Positions 18,001 through 26,824 of a stretch of DNA of 64,000 nucleotides are shown in pieces. Origin of the DNA: Pseudomonas knackmussii B13. GTDB taxonomy: Bacteria > Pseudomonadota > Gammaproteobacteria > Pseudomonadales > Pseudomonadaceae. The notes below the pieces were generated by a model. It saw nothing but the letters and a program-made list of their open reading frames with translations. It made no database searches and had not been told where the DNA came from. Location of the stretch: the NCBI RefSeq assembly GCF_000689415.1, contig NZ_HG322950.1, positions 3,665,501 through 3,729,500 on the forward strand, given 5' to 3'. Each line of letters starts with the position of its first letter. The stretch's first letter is position 1. The translations under genes were made by a program, and so were the position numbers.

Positions 18001-18669
18001 TTAGCGCTGGCTCAGTTGCTGGGTCTTGGACCAATCATCGGGATCGATCTTCCCGACCACCTGCAGCCCACCCTTGCCATCGCTGGCCAGTACCAGCGAG
18101 GAGGCGTAGTCCGGGGTGTCGATGTCGTGGTGATCGAGCGCCTGGACCAACTGCTCCATGCACTCGCTGTGGGTCACCAGGATCAGGTTGCGATGGCTGG
18201 CCTTGTGCGCCAGCACGTTGTCGAGCAGCTTGCCCTTGCAATCGGCTGCCCACCACTGGTCCGGCTTGACGTTGCCGAACATCAGGTCGGCGGTCTGGGT
18301 GGTGCGGGTCAGCGGGCTGGCGTAGATGTCGGCGTTGTCCAGGCCGAAGAAGGTGCGGTAGTCACGGCCGACGGTGCTGGCCATCTCGCCGCCGCGCACG
18401 GTGATGCCGTCCTTCGCGCCCATGCAGGGAGCACTGGAGCGGTCGCAACGCTCTGCATGTCGCACCAGCACCACGACATCGCCGTGGCTCCACTGCGCCG
18501 CCAGGTCCGCCGGGCCGAGCTGCTTCAGGTCGCGCTCGCCGGAGAAACTCGCCGCGCCGCCCAGGCCAAGCGCGAGTAGGCCGAGCCCGCCCAGCAAGGC
18601 AGCCAGGAACGGCCGGGATTTGAACAGGGGGAGTCGCTTGTCACGTCCAGCTTCGGGAGACGACTTCAC
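18001..18669 (-). CDS. Histidine phosphatase family protein, membrane anchored (Ais/PmrG-like)
   Basis: A phosphatase of the phosphoglycerate-mutase superfamily with an N-terminal membrane anchor (about residues 20-40 from the GTG start) and a periplasmic catalytic domain. The RHA motif is in VVVLVRHAERCDRSS and the second histidine in LILVTHSECMEQL. Relatives such as Ais act on lipopolysaccharide core heptose phosphate, which is possible but unproven here. The start is uncertain: GTG at 18669 puts the anchor at the usual place, while an in-frame ATG at 18738 would add 23 residues. Confidence 0.8.
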   Translation of the reverse strand: MKSSPEAGRDKRLPLFKSRPFLAALLGGLGLLALGLGGAASFSGERDLKQLGPADLAAQWSHGDVVVLVRHAERCDRSSAPCMGAKDGITVRGGEMASTVGRDYRTFFGLDNADIYASPLTRTTQTADLMFGNVKPDQWWAADCKGKLLDNVLAHKASHRNLILVTHSECMEQLVQALDHHDIDTPDYASSLVLASDGKGGLQVVGKIDPDDWSKTQQLSQR

Positions 18670-18863
18670 TTCGCAACTGGCCTCGCGGGCGATGATTCGG
18701 AAGGCGCGACCGGCGGCATACCGGATGCTGGGCGCCATCCTGCGCAGGCGAAGGTGAAAACGGCGCGACGGAGATGTGATGAAATTGTGATGATGAGGGA
18801 CTGGAGGGGGTAGCCGACGGCCGGTCATCCCCCGGCGCACGGGGCGCCGGGGTGGTGTGGGGC

Positions 18864-19292
18864 TTAGTCGCTGATGCCCTGGATGTCGTTGAAGGTGGAC
18901 AACAGGGTATTGAGGGCGTCGAGGCTGCGGTCCTTGTCCGGGGTCTTGGCGTGCAGTTCCTTGACCACCTGTTCGACCGCCGCGTTGGCCGCTTTCCAGT
19001 CCTCCGGACTCTTGCGCTTGAGCTGCGGCGCGGCTGCATGCCACTTGCCCTGCATCTCGTCGACCTTGGCGCGCGCCGTGGCGAAATCGCCCGTGCCCAC
19101 GGCATCCAGCGATTCCTCTGCCAGCTTGCCGTAGTCGGAGAGATCGCCCAGCGGGCCCTGCTGGTCGCCTTCGTCCATGCCGCTGGGCGGCGTCGACTCA
19201 TCGCCCCATGCCAGATTGTGCGTGACCGGGACTGCACCCAACAGCAACGCCAGCAGCGCTGCCGCGAAAACCGTACGCGAAGAAGAACTCAT
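18864..19292 (-). CDS. Putative periplasmic helical protein of unknown function
   Basis: A 142-residue protein starting MSSSSRTVFAAALLALLLGA with a clear signal peptide (cleavage near residue 34-36). The mature part is all-helical and lysine/glutamate-rich, with a helix pattern DYGKLAEESLDAVGTGDFAT that resembles small periplasmic cytochrome-like or adapter bundles but carries no heme motif. GGGAG lies upstream of the start at 19292. I do not recognise a characterised family. Confidence 0.7.
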   Translation of the reverse strand: MSSSSRTVFAAALLALLLGAVPVTHNLAWGDESTPPSGMDEGDQQGPLGDLSDYGKLAEESLDAVGTGDFATARAKVDEMQGKWHAAAPQLKRKSPEDWKAANAAVEQVVKELHAKTPDKDRSLDALNTLLSTFNDIQGISD

Positions 19293-19413
19293 CGTTTCAC
19301 TCCCGAGCGTGACCATTGCCAGATCAGGAGTGTAGAGGTCGATTTGTCAAAATTGCACGGAATAAGCGTGCAGCCGGCGTTGCGCCCGCTGCGGCGAAAG
19401 GCATCGGGACGAC

Positions 19414-19791
19414 TCAGGAATGCAGGTAATAGAGCTTGTTGACGATTACCCAGCCGGCGTCGGTGCGCAGCAGCGAGAGGTAGTCGGTGAAGCGCATGTC
19501 CAGGTAGTCGTCGAGCACCTTTACCGCGGCGCTGTCGCCCGTGACGTCCAGGGCTTGGATCTCCCAGGTTGCCTGGCTGCCCTCCTCAGCCGCGCCACCG
19601 GCGAGCACTGCCGCAACGAAGTCCTCGAAGCCCAGCCACTCCAGGTCGCCCTGGTAATGGCCGATGACCTTGCAGTCCGGATGGAACGCCCGGCGCAGGC
19701 GCTTCTCGTCGGCGAACACCATGCCTTCGACGTAGTCCCGCACCACTTCCCGAATGGCCGCCGCCGCGGCCTGCCCTGAATTGTCGGCCAT
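19414..19791 (-). CDS. Nuclear transport factor 2 / SnoaL-like family protein
   Basis: A 125-residue single-domain protein, MADNSGQAAAAAIREVVRDY onward, with the NTF2-like cone pattern: an N-terminal helix with EGMVFADEKRLRRAFHPDCKVIG, then alternating strands ending WVIVNKLYYLHS. Such proteins are often lumazine- or steroid-type binders or small enzymes; no specific role can be assigned. AAGGAG precedes the ATG at 19791. Confidence 0.8.
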   Translation of the reverse strand: MADNSGQAAAAAIREVVRDYVEGMVFADEKRLRRAFHPDCKVIGHYQGDLEWLGFEDFVAAVLAGGAAEEGSQATWEIQALDVTGDSAAVKVLDDYLDMRFTDYLSLLRTDAGWVIVNKLYYLHS

Positions 19792-19888
19792 GATCCCGCT
19801 CCTTGATCCGGCCCACCCAGGGCCGGGCATCAGGCAAAACTAGCAGGCTGGCACCCGGGCAAGGCCCGGACCGACGTGCGGCGCCGGT

Positions 19889-20983
19889 TCAGCGGTTGGT
19901 TTGCAGCGCGCGGCGCGCGGTGTGGCGTTCGATGGCCAGGTCGATGAGGCGGCTGACCAGTTCGCTGTAGCTCATGCCGGCGGCCTGCCAGAGCTTGGGA
20001 TACATGCTGATGCGGGTGAAACCCGGCAGCGAGTTGAGTTCGTTGATCAGCACCTCGCCATCCTCGGTAAGGAACACGTCGACCCGCGCCAGCCCCGAGC
20101 ACTCCAGCACCTGGAAGGCCTCCACCGCGAGCCGGCGGATGCGCTCGCTGGCCTCGGCGCTGATGTCCGCCGGGACCACCACGCGCGCGGCGTTTTCGTC
20201 GATGTACTTGCTGTCGTAGGAGTAGAAGCCGCTGCTCACCACGATCTCGCCGCAACCGCTGGCGACCGGCTCGTCGTTGCCGAGCACCGCGCACTCGATC
20301 TCACGGCCCTTCACCGCCGCCTCCACCAGCACCTTGTCGTCGTAGGCCAGGGCCAGCTTCACGGCAGCGTCGTAGGCGGCCTCGTCCTCGACCTTGCTGA
20401 CACCCACCGAGGAACCCAGGTTGGCCGGTTTGACGAACAGCGGCAGGCCGAGCTGGCGTTGTGCCTCGGCGAAAGGCGTGCGGGCGGCAGTGCGGCGGGT
20501 CAGGGTGATGAAGGGGGTGATCGCGATGCCGGCGTCGCGCAGCAGGCGCTTGCTGACATCCTTGTCCATGCAGATCGCCGAGCCCAGCACATCGGAGCCA
20601 ACGAAAGGCAGGTCGGCCATGCGCAGCAGGCCTTGCAGGCAGCCGTCCTCGCCGAGGGTGCCGTGGACGATGGAGAAGATCACATCGACGTGGTCGAGCA
20701 GCTGGCGGCTGCCGGTTTCAACGAGCTGGTGCTCAGCCTTGCCGGGCACCACGGCCAGCTCGCGGTTGGAACGGTTGAGCGCGATCAGCGCCGGGTTCTC
20801 CTGGTTGAGCAGGTAGTCGGAGGCGTCGTTCAGGTGCCAGCGGCCCTCCTTGTCGATGCCGATAAGGACCGGCTCGAAGCGCGAGCGATCCAGCGCATCG
20901 ACGATGTTCTTCGCCGATTGCAGCGACACCTCGTGCTCCGCGGAACGCCCACCGAAAATCACCCCGACACGCAACTTCGCCAT
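19889..20983 (-). CDS. ddlA: D-alanine--D-alanine ligase
   Basis: A 364-residue ATP-grasp enzyme that joins two D-alanines for peptidoglycan synthesis. It begins MAKLRVGVIFGGRSAEHEVS, the Ddl N-terminal signature. VHGTLGEDGCLQGLLRM and LPFVKPANLGSSVGVSKV-type ATP-grasp segments follow, and the C-terminal signature includes ARVDVFLTEDGEVLINELNS and PGFTRISMYPKLW. The length (over 360) and isolation from mur/fts genes indicate the DdlA rather than the DdlB type. Start at 20983; the preceding in-frame GTG or ATG codons are not needed. Confidence 0.92.
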   Translation of the reverse strand: MAKLRVGVIFGGRSAEHEVSLQSAKNIVDALDRSRFEPVLIGIDKEGRWHLNDASDYLLNQENPALIALNRSNRELAVVPGKAEHQLVETGSRQLLDHVDVIFSIVHGTLGEDGCLQGLLRMADLPFVGSDVLGSAICMDKDVSKRLLRDAGIAITPFITLTRRTAARTPFAEAQRQLGLPLFVKPANLGSSVGVSKVEDEAAYDAAVKLALAYDDKVLVEAAVKGREIECAVLGNDEPVASGCGEIVVSSGFYSYDSKYIDENAARVVVPADISAEASERIRRLAVEAFQVLECSGLARVDVFLTEDGEVLINELNSLPGFTRISMYPKLWQAAGMSYSELVSRLIDLAIERHTARRALQTNR

Positions 20984-21034
20984 GACAACCTCCATCGATC
21001 AGAGGGCGCTTCTTACCATGGCATGAGGGATTTT

Positions 21035-21128
21035 TGTAGGAGCGGACCTTGTCCGCGATGGGCGGGCATGGCCCGCTCCTGAGGGTCGCCGGGGTGCGTG
21101 GATTTTCGCGGATGAGATCCGCTCCTAC
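21035..21128. repeat. REP-like palindrome cluster
   Basis: Three palindromic units: GTAGGAGCGGAC...GTCCGC, GGCGGGCATGGCCCGC, and TTCGCGGATGAGATCCGC followed by TCCTAC. The outer GTAGGAGCG and CGCTCCTAC sequences are inverted copies. This is a standard Pseudomonas extragenic repeat between ddlA and the aldo/keto reductase. Confidence 0.75.
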
Positions 21129-21949
21129 ACGACTGCCAGATGCGCCTTGCGCTTGGGCGGTGGGAAGGCAGCATCGAGCCTGGCCAGGTCGTCGGCGTCC
21201 AGGCGCAGTTCGAGCGCAGCGGCGTTGTCGCGCACATGGGCCGGATCGACGGCCTTGGGAATGGCGATCACCCCGCCCTTCTGCACCAGCCAGGCCAGGG
21301 CCACCCGCGCCGGACTCGCGGCGTGGCGCTTGGCGACTTCGCGCAGCGTGGCATCGTGCAACAGCCCGCCGCCCTGCCCGACCGGGCAGTAGGCCATCAA
21401 CGGCATGCGCTGTGCCTGGCACCAGGGCAGCAGGTCCCATTCGACGCCGCGCTCTTCCAGGCTGTATTGCACCTGGTTGGTGGCGCAGGCCGTGGTGCCC
21501 AGCTCGCGCATGTCGTCGAGGTCGAAATTGGACACGCCCCAACGGCGGATCTTGCCGGCCTCGCGCAGGCGCTCGAAGGCCTCGACGGTTTCCTCCAGCG
21601 GGTACTGGCCGCGCCAGTGCAGCAGGTAGAGGTCCAGGCAGTCGGTACCCAGGCGCTTAAGGCTGCGCTCGCAGGCCGCCGGAACACCCCTGTGGCTGGC
21701 GTTGTGCGGATAGACCTTGCTGACCAGGAACACCTGGTCGCGACAATCGCGAATGGCCTCGCCGACCACCTCTTCGGAGCCGCCTTCGCCGTACATCTCG
21801 GCGGTGTCGATCAGCGTCATGCCCCGCTCGATGCCCTCGCGCAGGGCCGCCACTTCGCGCTTGCGCGCCGCCCTGTCCTCGCCCATGCGCCAGGTGCCCT
21901 GGCCGATGGCCGGAACCTTCGCGCCATCGGCGAACTGCACTTCGTTCAT
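21125..21949 (-). CDS. Aldo/keto reductase
   Basis: A 274-residue NADPH-dependent oxidoreductase with an (alpha/beta)8 barrel. The catalytic tetrad is visible as D48, Y53, K78 and H111 (TLIDTAEMYGEG, LVSKVYPHN, LYLLHWRG). The C-terminal cofactor loop IAIPKAVDPAHVRDNAAAL is conserved. Substrate is unknown; the family reduces aldehydes and ketones. AAGGAG lies upstream of 21949. Its stop codon overlaps the edge of a REP-like repeat. A VOC protein lies upstream on the same strand with a 19-base gap, suggesting co-transcription. Confidence 0.9.
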   Translation of the reverse strand: MNEVQFADGAKVPAIGQGTWRMGEDRAARKREVAALREGIERGMTLIDTAEMYGEGGSEEVVGEAIRDCRDQVFLVSKVYPHNASHRGVPAACERSLKRLGTDCLDLYLLHWRGQYPLEETVEAFERLREAGKIRRWGVSNFDLDDMRELGTTACATNQVQYSLEERGVEWDLLPWCQAQRMPLMAYCPVGQGGGLLHDATLREVAKRHAASPARVALAWLVQKGGVIAIPKAVDPAHVRDNAAALELRLDADDLARLDAAFPPPKRKAHLAVV

Positions 21950-21967
21950 GCCTTGCTCCTTACTCGT

Positions 21968-22381
21968 TCAATGCCAAGGGTCGTAGGTGCCGAAGCTCCA
22001 CACATGCCCCTCGGGGTCGCGGCAGGTGAAGCCCTGGCCGCCGTAATCCTCGTCGCGAATGTCGATCACCATGCTCGCTCCGGCCTCGAGCGCGCGGCGG
22101 TACATGGCCTCGGCGTCGGCCACCACCAGGTACAGGCTCTGGGTGCAGCCGCCGACTTCGGCCGGGCTGTGCATCAGACGGCCGTATTCGTTGTCCACCG
22201 CCGAACCGAGCATCAGCATGCCGCTGCCGTCCGGCAGGCACAGCTGCGCGTGGGCGATGCCACCCTCGCCGTCGTCCACCACCAGCTGGCGGCGGAAGCC
22301 GAAGGTGTTGCACAGCCATTCGATGGCGGCCGGCGCGTCGCGGTAGCGCAGGCAGGGGATCAGGCTCGGGCGGTGGGACAT
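21968..22381 (-). CDS. VOC family (glyoxalase-like) protein
   Basis: A 137-residue protein of the vicinal-oxygen-chelate superfamily, with two beta-alpha-beta-beta-beta modules (SLIPCLRYRDAPAAIEWLCN at the start and QGFTCRDPEGHVWSFGTYDP at the end). The terminal DPEGHxWSF motif is typical of the PhnB/glyoxalase-like subgroup. Metal ligands are not certain. It is likely co-transcribed with the aldo/keto reductase. Function unknown. Confidence 0.85.
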   Translation of the reverse strand: MSHRPSLIPCLRYRDAPAAIEWLCNTFGFRRQLVVDDGEGGIAHAQLCLPDGSGMLMLGSAVDNEYGRLMHSPAEVGGCTQSLYLVVADAEAMYRRALEAGASMVIDIRDEDYGGQGFTCRDPEGHVWSFGTYDPWH

Positions 22382-22423
22382 GGCTCTCTCCAGGGCAGGC
22401 GCAAATGCTCACAGAGCATAGCC

Positions 22424-22963
22424 CTACAGGCGCACGCGCCAGCGACCGTTGAAGGTCAGGCGCAGCACCGCCAGCGGTTCGACGTCGATCGTGTTGAAGC
22501 CTTGCGCGCCGGCCCCGATCACGTGGAGCAAGGCTGCTCGCAGGACCGCAGGATGGGTGACCACGACGCTGTGCCCTTCCTCGCAAAAGCCGTCGAGCCA
22601 GGCGCCGACCCGCGCACACAACTGGGCCTGCGACTCGCCGCCGTGGGCCGTGCTGTCGGGGTTGCTCAGCCAGTCGGCCAGCGCCTCCGGTGGCAACTCG
22701 TCCAGGCCGTGCCCGCGCCAGGCGCCGTAGTCGCAATCGCGAAGCTCATCGAGCACCAGCGCCTCGCCCTGCCAGGCCGCGGCCGTCTGCCGGGCGCGCA
22801 GTTCCGGCGCGCAGAGCAGTCGGCGCGGGGCCCTCAGCTCGCCAACGCGCATCGCCAGCGCGGCTTCGTGATCGTGCTCCAGCGCCTCGTCGTCACGGGC
22901 GAAGCGGCCTTCGCGCTGCGCCCGGGTACGGGCATGGCAAACCAGACTCATGCGGATCGGCAT
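22424..22963 (-). CDS. Histidine phosphatase family protein with altered RHG motif
   Basis: A 179-residue protein of the phosphoglycerate-mutase/CobC type. The second-half motif is intact (SVVVTHPAVLRAALLH, catalytic His) and the middle E/D loop ELRDCDYGAWRG is conserved. But the first motif, normally RHGxT, reads CHARTRA (residues 9-15): the histidine is kept and the preceding arginine is a cysteine. It lies next to, and divergent from, the cobalamin-riboswitch-controlled cbtBA genes, which fits a role in cobalamin biology, but activity may be reduced or altered. Confidence 0.8.
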   Translation of the reverse strand: MPIRMSLVCHARTRAQREGRFARDDEALEHDHEAALAMRVGELRAPRRLLCAPELRARQTAAAWQGEALVLDELRDCDYGAWRGHGLDELPPEALADWLSNPDSTAHGGESQAQLCARVGAWLDGFCEEGHSVVVTHPAVLRAALLHVIGAGAQGFNTIDVEPLAVLRLTFNGRWRVRL

Positions 22964-22989
22964 TGAAATTCACTCCCATTCGGCGACGT

Positions 22990-23111
22990 CGAGGTTTACA
23001 CTCCCCGGCGCTCTCGCAGCACATTGCAGCGGAAGGAAGCCGGTTCGAACCCGGCACGGTCGCGCCACTGTATTCGGTCCCTGGACTGAGAGTCAGACCC
23101 TTCCCCGCATC
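22990..23111 (+). promoter_or_regulatory. Cobalamin riboswitch upstream of cbtB
   Basis: The leader contains the conserved cobalamin-riboswitch core: GGAAG, a P4-like hairpin AGCCGG-ttcgaa-CCGGC, the invariant GCGCCACTGTA block, and GAGTCAGACC near its end (B12 box side). It ends about 40 bases before the cbtB start codon, giving room for ribosome-site sequestration. This predicts repression of cbtBA by adenosylcobalamin, as is usual for this pair. Confidence 0.88.
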
Positions 23112-23150
23112 CACATCCACTTTCAGGACGCGCAATCCTAGGAGGTTTTC

Positions 23151-23366
23151 ATGGCTCATTCAGCCACCCACGCCGATTCCGGCGTTTCCATTCCCGTCAT
23201 CCCGTTGGGCGAACTGCTGCCCTGGGCCGTTTTCGGCGGCCTGCTGCTGGTGCTGGCGCTGTACTTCGTCGGCGCCGAACAAGGCGCCACCTCGATGTTC
23301 AAGGGTATGTACGTCCACGAGTTCGTGCACGACGGCCGCCACCTGCTGGGCTTCCCCTGCCACTGA
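23151..23366 (+). CDS. cbtB: CbtB, small subunit of putative cobalt transporter
   Basis: A 71-residue membrane protein with one helix (residues about 22-42). The C-terminus is rich in histidine and ends in HEFVHDGRHLLGFPCH, the metal-binding tail characteristic of CbtB. It is predicted to work with CbtA in cobalt import for cobalamin synthesis. AGGAGG lies upstream of the ATG at 23151. It follows a cobalamin riboswitch and is followed 14 bases later by cbtA. Confidence 0.9.
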   Translation: MAHSATHADSGVSIPVIPLGELLPWAVFGGLLLVLALYFVGAEQGATSMFKGMYVHEFVHDGRHLLGFPCH

Positions 23367-23380
23367 CCGGGGACACCCAC

Positions 23381-24145
23381 ATGACTGGAAAACTCCTGCT
23401 GCGCGGGATGCTCGTCGGCATCCTGGCAGGCCTGCTCGCCTTCGGTTTCGCCCGGGTCTTCGGGGAACCGGAGGTCGATCGCGCGATCGCCTTCGAGGAG
23501 ATGGGCGCGGCCATGCACGAGGTCGAAGAAACGGCCAACGGCGTCGCTGCCCACAACCATGACCACGAAGAAGAACTGGTCAGCCGCGAAGTACAGGCCA
23601 GCTTCGGCCTGCTCACCGGCGTGGTGGTGTACAGCGCGTCCATGGGCGGTCTTTTCGCTCTGGTCTTCGCCTATGCCCTGGGCCGCGTCGGTCGCATCGG
23701 CCCACGCTCGCTCGGCGCGCTGCTGGCCCTGGCCGCCTTCGTCAGCCTGTACCTGGTGCCGAGCCTGAAGTACCCGGCCAATCCACCGTCGGTGGGCGAT
23801 CCGGAAAGCATCCAGCGCCGCACCGCGTTGTTCTTCCTGATGATCGCCGTCTCCGTGGCCGCTGCCGCCATCGCGGTGAACTTCGCCCGCCGCCTGATCG
23901 CCCGGCACGGCGCCTGGACCGGCGCACTCGCCGGCGTAGCGCTGTACCTGCTGGTGTGCGCCGTCGCCGCCGGCCTGTTCCCCGCCGTGCGCGAAGTGCC
24001 GGCGGACTTCCCCGCCGACCTGCTCTGGCAGTTCCGCCTGGTTTCGCTGGGCATCCAGGCGATCCTCTGGAGCACCCTCGGGCTCGTCTTCGGCTGGTGG
24101 GTAGAGCGCAGCCTGGTCCGTCCGGGCCGCTACGCCCTGGCCTGA
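23381..24145 (+). CDS. cbtA: CbtA, putative cobalt transporter membrane subunit
   Basis: A 254-residue protein with about five to six membrane helices. A histidine-rich loop around residues 45-65 (AAMHEVEETANGVAAHNHDH) follows the first helix, the expected metal-binding loop of CbtA. It forms an operon with cbtB under the cobalamin riboswitch, and a terminator follows at 24165. Family function (cobalt uptake) was proposed from riboswitch association; substrate is inference. Confidence 0.9.
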   Translation: MTGKLLLRGMLVGILAGLLAFGFARVFGEPEVDRAIAFEEMGAAMHEVEETANGVAAHNHDHEEELVSREVQASFGLLTGVVVYSASMGGLFALVFAYALGRVGRIGPRSLGALLALAAFVSLYLVPSLKYPANPPSVGDPESIQRRTALFFLMIAVSVAAAAIAVNFARRLIARHGAWTGALAGVALYLLVCAVAAGLFPAVREVPADFPADLLWQFRLVSLGIQAILWSTLGLVFGWWVERSLVRPGRYALA

Positions 24146-24164
24146 AACCTCTTCCCACGCTCAC

Positions 24165-24189
24165 GGGCCTCTTCGGAGGCCCTCTTTTT
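24165..24189 (+). terminator. Rho-independent terminator of cbtBA
   Basis: GGGCCTC-ttcg-GAGGCCC stem with a UUCG tetraloop, followed by TCTTTTT, 20 bases after cbtA. Confidence 0.9.
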
Positions 24190-24277
24190 GCGTCCCTCGC
24201 CGTGTGATCCAGCCACTTCCCTGCGGCAGGCTTTTCGCTATCATCGGCGCCTCCACTGATCGCGATAAGGACGTCCC

Positions 24278-24874
24278 ATGTCAGTCTCCTCCCTGGTAAC
24301 CGTTGCCATCCTGGCCGCCCTGCTGTTTGGCGCGATCGGCGCCTACAACCGCCTGGTGAGCCTGCGCGCACGTTACAAGAACGCCTTCGCGCAGATCGAG
24401 GTGCAGCTCAAGCGCCGCTACGACCTGATTCCCAACCTGGTGGAAACCGCCAAGGCCTACCTCAAGCACGAGCGCGAAACCCTGGAAGCCGTGATCGCCG
24501 CGCGCAACGCCGCAGTGGCCGGGCTCAAGGCCGCCGCCGCGCACCCCGGCGAAGCTGCTGGCGTGGCGCAGCTGACCAGCGCCGAAGGCGCGCTGGGTGG
24601 CGCCCTGGGCCGGCTCAACGTGACCATGGAGGCCTACCCGGACCTCAAGGCCTCGCAGAACATGCAGCAGCTCACCGAGGAGCTGTCGAGCACTGAGAAC
24701 AAGGTCGCCTTCGCCCGCCAGGCCTACAACGACGCGGTGATGGAGTACAACACCTACCGCCAGTCCTTCCCCGCCGTGCTGCTGGCGCCGACCTTCGGCC
24801 ACAAGACCGACGCCGCCCTGCTCGAATTCGCCGACAGCAAGCAGATCCAGGACGCTCCCAAGGTCACCTTCTGA
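24278..24874 (+). CDS. LemA family protein
   Basis: A 198-residue LemA protein: an N-terminal membrane helix (residues 5-25), then the LemA helical bundle with YNRLVSLRARYKNAFAQIEV and RRYDLIPNLVETAKAYLKHE. The N-terminus faces the periplasm and the bundle the cytosol in studied relatives. LemA genes often precede an HtpX/M48 protease or YgcG gene, and here an M48 protease starts 15 bases downstream, so the two are co-expressed and likely work together in membrane-protein quality control (inference). Confidence 0.92.
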   Translation: MSVSSLVTVAILAALLFGAIGAYNRLVSLRARYKNAFAQIEVQLKRRYDLIPNLVETAKAYLKHERETLEAVIAARNAAVAGLKAAAAHPGEAAGVAQLTSAEGALGGALGRLNVTMEAYPDLKASQNMQQLTEELSSTENKVAFARQAYNDAVMEYNTYRQSFPAVLLAPTFGHKTDAALLEFADSKQIQDAPKVTF

Positions 24875-24889
24875 CGACCGGAGCCGCCG

Positions 24890-26824
24890 ATGAACTTTTT
24901 CCAGCACCAGGACCGCGCCCGCCGCCAGACCGGGCGCCTGGTCCTGCTCCTGGCCATCGCAGTGACCTGCCTGGTGAGCATCACCACGCTGGTGCTCGGC
25001 TGGCTCTGGCGGCACATCGGCGAGCCGGGAACGCACTGGACCTCGCCGAACAACCTGTCCAACTTCGACCTCTACCTGGGCGTGGCCCTGGTGGTGGTGA
25101 GCGTCGTGGTGATCGCCGCGCTCTACAAGCAGAACCAGCTCAGCGCCGGCGGCCGCGCCGTGGCCGAGCGCCTGGGCGGCCGGCTGATCAGCCTCGACGC
25201 CAAGGGCCCGGACGAGCGCCGGGTGCTCAACGTGGTCGAGGAAATGGCCCTGGCATCGGGCACACCGGTGCCGCCGGTGTACCTGCTCGATGACGAGGCC
25301 ATCAACGCCTTCGCCGCCGGCCTCACGCCGCGCGATGCGGTGATCGGCATCACCCGCGGGGCCATCGGCCTGCTCGACCGCGACGAGCTGCAGGGCGTGA
25401 TCGCCCACGAGTTCAGCCACATCTATAACGGCGACATGCGCCTGAACACCCGCCTGGTGGCGCTGCTGCACGGCATCCTGGTGCTCGGGCTGATCGGCGA
25501 GACCGTCCTGCGCGGCTTCTGGAGCAGCGATTCGGGCAATGGTGCACGCGTTCGTGTCGGCGGCCGCAGCAATACCAGCACTGCCGCTGGCGATTCGGGC
25601 GGCGGCGCTGCCTTCGCGGTGATATTGGTGGCGGTCCTGGCCGGCGTGGCCCTCTGGATGCTCGGCTCGATCGGCAGCTTCTTCGGCAACCTGATCAAGG
25701 CCGCGGTGAACCGCCAGCGCGAATACCTCGCCGACGCCTCCGCCGTGCAGTTCACCCGCAACCCGGCCGGCATCGCCGGGGCGCTGAAGAAGATCGGCGG
25801 CCACGGTTCGCTGCTGGCCGCCCTGCACCGCGCCGAATTCAGCCACCTGTACTTCGGCGACGGCACGGGAGCCCACTGGTTCGGCTTCGACACCCACCCG
25901 CCGCTCAAGCAACGCATCCGCCGCATCGAGCCCAACTGGGACGGCCGCTACCCGAAGGTCGAGCCGCGCCTGGATACCCCGTTGCTCGACCGCGAAAGTT
26001 GGAATGCCGCGCTCAGCGGCTTTGCGCCGAGCGCAGCGCTGGCCTCGGTGGAAGCCATCGGCGAGCCCCGCGAAGAGCATCTGGAAGTCGCCCGCAGCAC
26101 CCTGCACCAACTGGATGACCGTCTGCACAGCGCCGCCCGCACCATCGACGGCGCCCAGGCGCTGGTCTACGGCCTGCTGATGGACAGCGAGCCGGCGGCC
26201 CGCGACCAGCAGATGCAACTGATCAAGCAGCACCTGGACCTCGGCCCGGCCTTCCAGCTCGATCTTCTCGACGACGCCCTGCGCGCCCTCGATGCGGGCC
26301 AACGCCTGCCGCTGCTCGACCTCGCCATGCCGGCGCTGAAGCAGCTGGATACGCCGCAGTTCGAAACCCTGCGGCAGAACATGGCGCTGCTGATCAAGGC
26401 CGATGGCCGGGTGAAGCTGCTGGAGTGGACGTTGCTGCGCATCGTCGAGCGCAACCTGCGACCGGGCTCGGCGCGTATCGGCAACCTGCCGCTGGAGGAC
26501 TTGCAGGAAGAAGCGGCGGTGCTGCTCAGCTTCCTCAGCGCCGTCGACGACGCCAGTGAACTGCACGCCGAACAGGCCTTCAGCGAAGCCTGGAGCGCAT
26601 TGCCCTTCTCCCTGCGCCAACGCCCCGCGGCGGGCAAGTTGCGCGAGCTGGAAGTGGCGCTCCGGCGCCTGGTGCAACTGCGCCCGCTGCAGAAGCCGCA
26701 ACTGCTCAAGGCCATGGCGCGCTGCATCGAATCCGACGGCCATATCAGCATCGCCGAGGCCGAGCTGCTGCGCGCAGTGGCCGACATCCTCGACTGCCCG
26801 ATGCCGCCGCTGCTGGCGGCCTGA
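24890..26824 (+). CDS. M48 family membrane metalloprotease with C-terminal TerB-like extension
   Basis: A 644-residue protein. Two membrane helices lie at about 18-45 and 60-80. The M48 catalytic domain has the HExxH motif in GVIAHEFSHIYNGD (about residues 165-180) and the third ligand region in NRQREYLADASAVQFTRNP. Further membrane segments lie around 185-205 and 240-265. After about residue 370 there is a soluble helical extension of about 270 residues, absent from HtpX. Its end (ALRRLVQLRPLQKPQLLKA, ESDGHISIAEAELLRAVAD) resembles a TerB-type helical domain. It is co-transcribed with lemA. Confidence 0.88.
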   Translation: MNFFQHQDRARRQTGRLVLLLAIAVTCLVSITTLVLGWLWRHIGEPGTHWTSPNNLSNFDLYLGVALVVVSVVVIAALYKQNQLSAGGRAVAERLGGRLISLDAKGPDERRVLNVVEEMALASGTPVPPVYLLDDEAINAFAAGLTPRDAVIGITRGAIGLLDRDELQGVIAHEFSHIYNGDMRLNTRLVALLHGILVLGLIGETVLRGFWSSDSGNGARVRVGGRSNTSTAAGDSGGGAAFAVILVAVLAGVALWMLGSIGSFFGNLIKAAVNRQREYLADASAVQFTRNPAGIAGALKKIGGHGSLLAALHRAEFSHLYFGDGTGAHWFGFDTHPPLKQRIRRIEPNWDGRYPKVEPRLDTPLLDRESWNAALSGFAPSAALASVEAIGEPREEHLEVARSTLHQLDDRLHSAARTIDGAQALVYGLLMDSEPAARDQQMQLIKQHLDLGPAFQLDLLDDALRALDAGQRLPLLDLAMPALKQLDTPQFETLRQNMALLIKADGRVKLLEWTLLRIVERNLRPGSARIGNLPLEDLQEEAAVLLSFLSAVDDASELHAEQAFSEAWSALPFSLRQRPAAGKLRELEVALRRLVQLRPLQKPQLLKAMARCIESDGHISIAEAELLRAVADILDCPMPPLLAA

